A DNA stretch of 25,819 nucleotides from SVQP01 sp045606685 (GTDB taxonomy: Bacteria > Bacillota > Clostridia > Oscillospirales > CAG-272): contig JAZUSJ010000253.1 in NCBI GenBank assembly GCA_045606685.1, positions 1 through 25,819 of the forward strand, in the 5' to 3' direction. Below are positions 1-7,900 of this stretch, one piece after another. Below the pieces are notes generated by a model. It was not told the origin of the DNA, searched no databases, and worked only from the letters and a program-made list of their open reading frames with translations. The position numbers and the translations under genes were made by a program. Within the stretch, counting starts at the first letter, position 1. Each line of letters opens with the position of its first letter.

Positions 1-37
1 TAAATTGCGGATTTTTGAAAGTCAAAGCGTCTCCCTG

Positions 38-290
38 TGTCATCTTGAGCGGAGCAAGTCGCAGCGCGACGCAGCGAAGTCGAAACCCAAGCGAAGCGCA
101 GGGCGACCGCTTTGCGGTCGGATCTCAGGGAGAGGCTTTGAAGATCTCCGTACGGTTTTATCACGCTTCTTACTTTTGCTTTGCATTGAGAAAACCCTTT
201 CGAGATCCCGCTGCGCGCTCTGCGCTCCGCGCCCTCCGGGTTCGACTTCGTTTCGGTCGCTTTGCGACCTCTCCTCCGCTCAGGATGACA
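38..290. repeat. Imperfect inverted-repeat intergenic element, two 89-nt arms
   Basis: Left arm 38-126 and right arm 202-290 are inverted imperfect copies of each other. Both outer ends read TGTCATCyTGAGCGGA, and both inner ends read GGATCTC (120-126 and, inverted, 202-208). Each arm contains its own small perfect hairpin: GTCGC-agc-GCGAC at 58-70 and CGACCGC-ttt-GCGGTCG at 104-120 in the left arm, and GGTCGC-ttt-GCGACC at 255-269 in the right arm. Each arm also shares a GAAGTCGAA core. The outer sequence resembles the dispersed TGTCATCCTGAGCG... intergenic repeats seen in many bacterial genomes. No transposase lies nearby, so it is most likely a non-autonomous or REP/MITE-like element. Reading frames through it (for example 5-499) have no ribosome site and an odd, Arg/Ser-rich composition, so I do not call a gene here. 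Confidence 0.75.
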
Positions 291-309
291 CGCAGGGGTG
301 TATTCACGC

Positions 310-338
310 GCGTAACCGGGGACGGAGCTTGGTTACGC
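310..338. repeat. Perfect 8-bp inverted repeat (GCGTAACC/GGTTACGC)
   Basis: GCGTAACC at 310-317 pairs with GGTTACGC at 331-338 across a 13-nt loop. It lies just outside the larger inverted-repeat element, in the gene-free leader. No T-tract follows, so it is not an intrinsic terminator. It could be part of a structured RNA or of the same repeat family. Confidence 0.5.
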
Positions 339-372
339 CGCACCACGCCCGAACACGGCACAAAAACCAATC

Positions 373-410
373 GCGCGGTGTAACAAGGGCCTGCCCCTTT
401 TGTTACGCGC
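373..410. repeat. Hairpin with GTAACAA/TTGTTAC stem
   Basis: GTAACAA (380-386) pairs with TTGTTAC (400-406). The inner GGG/CCC can extend the stem with a bulge, and the outer GCGCG/GCGC can flank it. The GTAAC/GTTAC core is shared with the hairpin at 310-338, so the 300-410 stretch is a cluster of related inverted repeats. No coding potential is visible. Confidence 0.45.
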
Positions 411-428
411 AACACGTAAAAATAATTC

Positions 429-465
429 TTCCCCCCGAGTTATCATGGCTCGGGGGAATTTTTTT
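429..465 (+). terminator. Intrinsic terminator, possibly bidirectional
   Basis: The stem is TTCCCCCCGAG (429-439) with CTCGGGGGAA (449-458), separated by a 9-nt loop and followed by a T-run to 465. On the other strand the stem is followed by an A/T-rich stretch (421-428), so it may work both ways. It insulates the promoter at 496-524 from upstream transcription. The + strand gene it would end lies outside the window. Confidence 0.8.
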
Positions 466-495
466 GCGCCGATCTGCCGACAATGCGTCAACGTC

Positions 496-524
496 TTGAC
501 ACGGGGGACGGTTTGCGGTATAAT
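496..524 (+). promoter_or_regulatory. Sigma-A promoter for the glycosidase/surface-protein unit
   Basis: TTGACA at 496-501 and TATAAT at 519-524 are separated by exactly 17 nt, a full match to the housekeeping consensus. It lies about 55 nt upstream of the start codon at 581. It probably drives both the glycosidase and the giant surface protein, since no terminator separates them. Confidence 0.9.
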
Positions 525-580
525 TAACATGGATATATATACGAAAGAGGCAATTTTCTCTATGAAAGGCGGATACGACT

Positions 581-1891
581 ATGAAGCACGTACATATCGA
601 TTTTTCCAATATTACAGGGGCGATCAAGCCATTGCACGGTGTCAACAATGCGCCCGAGCCGGATTGCGAGGCAGGGTATCGCGATGTGCTTGCCAAGGCA
701 GGCATTCCTTTCGTGCGTCTGCACGATATGGGCGGTCACTATGCAGCGGCAAGATACGTGGATATTGCCAACGTCTTTCCCGATTTTGACAAGGATCCCG
801 CCGATCCCGCAAGCTACGATTTTGCTTTTACCGATTGGCTGATCGCCGATCTTTACAGACAGGGCTGCGAGGTGGTCTACCGCCTTGGCTGCAGCATTGA
901 GCCCGAGCATTTCATCAAGCCGCGCAATATCATCCCGCCTGCGGACAACCTCAAATGGGCGCGCATTTGCGAGGGCATCATTCGCCACTATAACGAGGGC
1001 TGGGCCAACGGCTACCGTTTCGGCATCCGCTATTGGGAGATCTGGAACGAGCCGGACAACACGCCCGATCTCATGGACAGCCCCATGTGGCGCGGTACGC
1101 CCGAGCAGTTTTACGCGCTTTACGAAACCGCTTCGCTCTACTTGAAGCAGCGTTTTCCCGATCTGATGATCGGTGGCTACGGCAGCTGCGGCTTTTACGC
1201 GATCCTCGGCGGCTACGTCAAGGCGGCCAACAGCTCTGAGCGCACCGAGCATTTCGTGGACTTTTTCCATGGCTTTTTGCAGCATATCAAGGAAAAAGGG
1301 TGTCCCTTGGACTTTTTCTCATGGCACTCCTATGCAGATGCGGCAAGCAACGTCGTGTTCGCAGAGTACGCACGCAAAACGCTGGATGAGTACGGATATA
1401 CGCACACCGAAATGCACCTGAACGAATGGAATCCCGGGCGCGACCTGCGCGGAACGACGCTTGATATGGCCAATATTGCGCAGATGCTGTGCCGTATGCA
1501 CACCACCGACGTGCGCGTGATGAATTACTACGACGCACAGCCGTGGTCTACGTATTCCGGGGTATATGATGCCAACAAGCGCACCGTAGCCCCTGCGTAT
1601 TACGCCTTTGTATACTACAATGAGCTTTACAGGCTGGGCGGCTGTGCTGCCATGACAGGGGACTGTGCTGACGCGCTGGCCGCCGCCAACGGGGAGCGCG
1701 GTGCGGTGCTTTTGTCCAATCCCACGGCCGAGGAGCAGGAAATCGAGCTGAGCATGAGCGGTCTTTCGGGCAAGGTAAGCCTGCATATCACGAAAGCGGA
1801 TTGCACGCAGGACGTCCGCGTCCTTGGCAGTGCGGACAAATTGCAGGTTGTCGTGCCTGCGCAGAGTGCGGTGCTTTTGACCGTTGAATAA
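581..1891 (+). CDS. Clan GH-A glycoside hydrolase, GH39 (beta-xylosidase)-like
   Basis: A 436-residue protein that probably hydrolyses a beta-linked glycoside with retention of configuration. The fold is inferred to be a (beta/alpha)8 barrel of clan GH-A, closest in pattern to GH39. The acid/base glutamate is seen in YWEIWNEPD (E157), and the likely nucleophile in HLNEWNPG (E282). The early motif VRLHDMGG also fits the family. There is no signal peptide and no membrane segment, so it should act in the cytoplasm on an imported oligosaccharide or glycoside. A ribosome site (AAAGGCGG, 565-572) sits 8 nt before the ATG. It is first in a unit with the giant surface protein 54 nt downstream, which suggests a shared glycan-related role. 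The exact substrate cannot be read; beta-xyloside or iduronide-like activity is known in GH39 but is not shown here. Confidence 0.8.
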   Translation: MKHVHIDFSNITGAIKPLHGVNNAPEPDCEAGYRDVLAKAGIPFVRLHDMGGHYAAARYVDIANVFPDFDKDPADPASYDFAFTDWLIADLYRQGCEVVYRLGCSIEPEHFIKPRNIIPPADNLKWARICEGIIRHYNEGWANGYRFGIRYWEIWNEPDNTPDLMDSPMWRGTPEQFYALYETASLYLKQRFPDLMIGGYGSCGFYAILGGYVKAANSSERTEHFVDFFHGFLQHIKEKGCPLDFFSWHSYADAASNVVFAEYARKTLDEYGYTHTEMHLNEWNPGRDLRGTTLDMANIAQMLCRMHTTDVRVMNYYDAQPWSTYSGVYDANKRTVAPAYYAFVYYNELYRLGGCAAMTGDCADALAAANGERGAVLLSNPTAEEQEIELSMSGLSGKVSLHITKADCTQDVRVLGSADKLQVVVPAQSAVLLTVE

Positions 1892-1945
1892 TTTTCTGCG
1901 TAATCATTCCGATTTTTTCAAAGCTTTGCGTTTATAGGAGTTACT

Positions 1946-4900
1946 ATGATGAAAAACATCCAAAGAATATCGGTTGCCGTGATCGTTGCAGTCATGCTGA
2001 TCGTCACGCTTGCCAACCTGTCCGCAGGGGCGGCATCCTCATATTCGGGCGGCTCGGGTACTTCTTATGATCCATATCTGATCGCCACCCCCGAGGACCT
2101 GATCAACGTGCGCAACAATACCGGTAAATACTTTAAACAGATCTGTGACATTTCGATGGAGGGCTATTCGCTCTCGCCCGTGTCCAGCTTTTCGGGTACG
2201 TACGACGGTGGCGGATACGCCATCCGTGACGTGAGCATGAAGGTCTACAGCGGAGCTGCGGGCTTGTTCGGTATCAATTACGGTACGATCAAGAACGTAA
2301 ATCTGGAGAACTGCGCGATCATGTGTTACGGCGGTTCTTCCGACGGCTTTTGCGGCGGCATTGCGGGACGCAACTATCAAAACGGAAAAATTCTGAATTG
2401 CTCTGTTTCCGGTACGTTGGAGGGGACGTCGGTCTTTGTGGATGCCGTGACGTTTGTCGGCGGTGTGGTTGGCCTGAACCAGGGACTTGTGGAGAATTGC
2501 TGCAATGCCGCTGCCGTGACCTGCAAGACTTCGAATTATGCGCTGGATGTCTACGCGGGCGGTATCGTCGGCAACAACAATACCACCTCCGTCATCAAAA
2601 ACTGCATGAACGAGGGCAAGGTACAGGCTCTCAACAGCCGAAATTGCTTGGCAGGCGGTATCACGGCGATCAACTACGGTACGGTTACGGGCGTCAAGAA
2701 CACAGCCGAGATCTATGCGGAAAGCACCGTGGTGTATGATGGCTACCGCTCGGACGCGTATGCCGCAGGTGCTGTTGCCTATAACATCAATACAGTTTCA
2801 TATGCACAGAACAGCGGCTTTATCCATGCGCACAGCACCGCGGACAACGCTGAGGCGGGCGGCATCGTGGCCTACAGCGGTGACGGTGTGAATGATCCGG
2901 GGCCTTTCATCGTGGAAAAGAGCATCAATACAGGTGACGTGACCGCATCCAGTACCGCGGGCGAGAGCCGTGCGGGCGGTATTGCGGCAACCAGCTATAT
3001 GAATTCGGACGTGCGCTATTGCTGCAATATGGGCAATATCAGCGCAACCGAGAACAAGCAATATAATCTTGCCATTGCAGGCGGCCTGGTCGGTTCTTTG
3101 ATGTATGCGACCATGATCGAATGCTGCAACCACGGTGACGTGACGGTATCCGCCACGCAGTACGATGCGATCGTATGCGGCCTTTCCAATACTACCGAGG
3201 CAGTCATCAAGAATTGCTACAACACGGGAAACGTCTACGTCAACAGCGCTATCATCAGATACAGCAACGGCAGAGGCGCTATGATGTTTATTGACTCGGA
3301 TACCACCTGCATCAACTGCTACAACACGGGAGATATCTCCAAAAAGTATTCGGGAAATGAATGTAACGGCCTGTACGGCACCTCGGGCGGCACAGACCGC
3401 AACGTTCTGGAAAACTGCTTTACTACGGTAAATCAGAGAACCGCTTCGCAGTATCTGATCAGCGATGCGCAGACAAAGCAGCAGGCTACCTTCACGGGCT
3501 ATGACTTTAGCAAGGTATGGGGCATCGATCCCGAGATCAACGAGGGGCGTCCCTATCTGCGTAACGTACCGGGCGAGGACGATCACGGCTGGTTCGTGCA
3601 TCCCTCCGAGCTGATTGCGGTCAACGGGATCAAGCTCTCCGAGACGACGATCAGACCTCAGCTTGGACAAACGGTCAAGCTGGAGGCCACCGTGCTGCCC
3701 TTGAACGCAAAGAACCGCAACGTCAGATGGGAAAGCACCAACACAAACGTTGCAACCGTAGACCAGAACGGCCACGTGACCGTGGTCGGCTTTGGCTCGG
3801 CTACCATCCGCGCCATCACCGAGGACGGCGGCTTTATCGGCAACTGCTCGGTCTACAGATACGCAAGCTATCCGTCCTTCTCGGGCGGTTCAGGCACTGC
3901 CTCCGATCCTTACCTGATCTCCACGGCACAGGACGTGGCCAACATGCACTACAAGCCGACCGCGCACTACAGGCTTATCAATAACATCTCTCTTGCAGGC
4001 GTGGATGTCGTGCCGATCGGTACTGAAAAGAACCCCTTCAGCGGCTCGTTTTACGGACTTGGATACTGCATTTCCGATCTGACCTTGCAAGCAGACGACC
4101 GCACCTATCTTGCGCTGTTCGGCTATTCGACGGGAAATATTTACGACCTCTATATCAAGAATTTCACGGTTGACAACCAAAGCACGCAGGGAAGCGTGTA
4201 CAGCGCAGCGCTGGTTGCATACGCAAAGTCGGGAACGGTGCAGAACTGTCACGCGATCGCTACGGTCAGCGCCAATGCCTACAAGGATGAAACCAACGCA
4301 TACGCAGGCGGCCTGGTCGCGGCAGCGGGAACGCCCACCATCAAGAATTGCAGCGTCTCGGGAGAGGTCTATGCAAAAGCGCACGATATTTATATCAACG
4401 CCTACGTGGGCGGTGTCTGCGGCTTTGGCAGCGCAACCGTTCAGAACAGCCAGAACTATGCCACCGTGCGCGGCGAGGGCTCGGCTTCCTGTGACGTGTT
4501 TGCGGGCGGTATCGTGGGATATGCAGGCAGCCTTGTCACCGACTGCTATAACGCAGGCTACGTCGAGGGGACCAACTCCTGCGGCTCTTATGTGGGCGGC
4601 ATTACGGGAGAGAATCACGGCAACGTGACCTATTGCACCAACGACGGTGAGATCTACGCCAGCACGGCATACAAGGACTATAACGATAACGTCCGCTCCT
4701 ACGTGGGCGGCATCAGCGGCAGCAACTTTGGCACAGTCCGCTACGGATATAATAACGGCAGCATTCATTCCTACAGCACAGCCGCGCATGCCTATGCAGG
4801 CGGTGTAGTTGGCTACTGCCAGGCCAAGTCGTACGTGTACTACAGTAAAAACACGGGTGACGTCAAGGCAGGCAGCAAGGGCGGCGAGAGCCGCGCGGGC

Positions 4901-7900
4901 GGTATTGCATCCACCTGCTATACCGACGGTATGATCAAATATTGCTGCAACGAGGGTGACGTGTCCATCTACGATAACCCCTATTATTGGGGCGGCTACG
5001 CAGGTGGCGTGGTGGCGGTTTTGCAGTATTGCACGATGTCCGAGTGCTGCAACCACGGCACGGTGACCATCGATTCCACCGCATACGAGCCTTTTGGCAA
5101 CGGTATTGCGGCATTCTCCGATTCCTTGCTCAATAACTGCTATAGCGACGGCACCGTGCATTCCTCCTTTGCCCGTCATGAAAGCTATAATAACGGCAGA
5201 GTCTGCGGCATCGGTACGGGCAACGATACCCCCATAACCAACTGCTATTTTGCAGGCAAGCTGTCGTCGGATTATTACTATACGGAAAAGCATAACCTGA
5301 TACACACCAACGGTCAGGGCGGCAATACCACAACAGGCTGCTATTCCTTCTCTTACAGCATCGATCCCGAAACAGGGGAGAGAGTATACGAATCCGCCGC
5401 CACAACGCAAAGCTCGTATCAGTATTATGATTTCTCCTCGATCTGGGCCATCGATCCCGCGATCAACGGCGGCAGACCGTATCTGCGCCACGTTCCCAAG
5501 GATTCCAATGCAAACTGGTATTCCGGTATCAAAACGCAGCCTGCGTTCCCCGAGGGACACGTGGCAGGCGATTGGATTGTGGAATCTTATGTGTCCTGTA
5601 CGGAGGACGGCTATCGCTATCTGCCCTGCGTTGACTGCGGACAGATTCTCAAAGAGGAAATTACCGCAGCCTACGGCCATGAAATGGACGGTTGGTATAC
5701 GTCGGTCTATCCCACCTGCACCGAAGATGGCGAGGAATACATGGAGTGCTGGCTGTGCGGCTATATTGAAACGCAGCCCATCCCTGCATACGGGCACGAT
5801 ATGAGCGGCTGGTACGAGGGTGTTGGCGCAACCTGTACAAAGGACGGCATCGAGTATAACGAGTGCTGGATATGCGGGCTGGTCGAGTCGCGTCCGATCC
5901 CCGCATACGGACACGACTATGAGCTCATCGTAACCCCTCCCACCTGCACCGAGCAGGGATATACCACGTACTATTGCCTGAATTGCGGTGATGAGTATGA
6001 GGATGATTATAAAGATGCTACGGGGCATGACTACAAGGACGGTACCTGCACCGTGTGCGGCAGGGAAGATCCCAACGAATTTGTCGGAAAAACAGCAGTA
6101 TTCGTAGGCGACAGCATTACTGCAGGCGTTGGCACGGATCAGATTTATTACGAGTATCTGAAGCAAAGCCTGGAGCTCGGTGTCATCACGCCCATGGGCG
6201 TTGGCGGCTCCTGCATCAGCGCTGCTTCGGATTACGGTCAGAAAAACCAGCCGCTGATTGGACGCTATCAGAACATCCCCTCGGCTGATTTGATCATGAT
6301 TTTCATGGGAACCAACGACTACGGCCATGAGACACCGCTGGGATCGATGGAGGATGATGAGGACGGCACCTTCTATGGCGCGTTGAACGTCATCGTTCCC
6401 GCATTGATCGAGCAGCATCCTGCAAGCAAGATCGTTTTCGTCACCCCCTTGCACCGCTACGGCTTCGGCACAAGTCAGATTTTGGGTACCAAGTTTACCT
6501 ACGATCATATCCCCAACGGTGTCGGTGCAACCTTGGGCGACTACGTGCAGGCAATCAAAGCAGTCTGCGAAAAGTATGACTTGTCCGTGATCGACCTGTA
6601 TACCGAATGCACGCTTGATCCCACGGACGCCAATGTGCGCGCACAGTATATGCCCGACGGTCTGCATCCGAATGCAGCAGGGCATGCGGTCATTGCCGAG
6701 ATCATGGCATCTCATATCAGAACGTATACTGCACCGAACGCCCCCGAAAATCAAAGTGAACTGATCTTTGGCAACAAATTCGCGTCCAACAGCCAGCACA
6801 ACAGAGCAAGCTCGCGCGTGAATTTGTATCTCAAGGCAGGTACGGTGATCACGCTCACGGACCCCGCTACCTTCCAATGGGCATGTGCGATGACTTCGGG
6901 TGAGTATAGCACAGATAATCTGGGGTACTTCCCGGACAGCCAATGGACGGATAAAGCAACTGCGATCGTCCCTGCCGACGGCTGGGTAGGCTTTACGTTC
7001 AAGTACCGCGACGAAACCCAAGCCTTTGATCTTTCCCGCCCCTTGTCTGACTATATCAGTATTCAAGAACCACATTCACACAGTTATATCATTGTTGTTA
7101 CCCCTCCCACCTGCACGACAGAGGGCTACACCACCCACACCTGTACCATTTGTGGTGATTCTTATGTAGATACCTACGTAGACGCGCTTGGCCACAAGTA
7201 TGGCAACTGGTACGTTGTAACCGCACCCACTTGCACAGCCGATGGCCAAAACCGTCGTGACTGTGATCGTTGCGATGCATATGAAACCGAGGTTGTCAAG
7301 GCAACGGGACACAAATATGAGGCCGTAGTAACTGCACCGACCTGCACCGACAAGGGCTTTACCACCTATACTTGTCATTGTGGCGACTCTTACGTTGACA
7401 ATTATGTTGACGCGCTTGGCCACAAGTATGGCAACTGGTACGTAGTCACCGCGCCCACTTGTACAATCAACGGCCAAAACCGTCGTGATTGTGATCGCTG
7501 CGATGCATACGAAACCGAGGTTATCAAGGTAACGGGACACACAGCTGCAGACGCTGTGGAAGAAAACCGCGTTGAGCCGACATGTACTACAAAGGGCAGC
7601 TACGACATGGTGACCTATTGCGCAACTTGCAGGGCCGAGCTGGGCAGAGAACATCATGAGATCGATGCTCTCGGCCACAAATATGGCAACTGGTACGTAG
7701 TCACCGCGCCCACTTGCACAGCCGATGGCCAAAACCGCCGCGATTGCGCTCGTTGCGATGCATACGAAACCGAGGTCGTAGATGCAACCGGCCACAAATA
7801 TGAGTCCGTTGTGACTGCACCCACATGCACGGAGCAGGGATACACCACTTACACTTGTAAGAAGTGTGGCGACAGCTACGTCAGCGACTATATTGCCGCT

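Noticed and set aside
5..499. Open frames of 164, 122 and 81 codons in the first 500 bases
   Set aside because: They run through the inverted repeat and the terminator, lack start signals and have shadow-like Arg/Ser-rich composition.
560..1285. 241-codon minus-strand frame opposite the glycosidase
   Set aside because: The + strand frame has clear GH39-type catalytic motifs and a ribosome site; the antisense one has neither.
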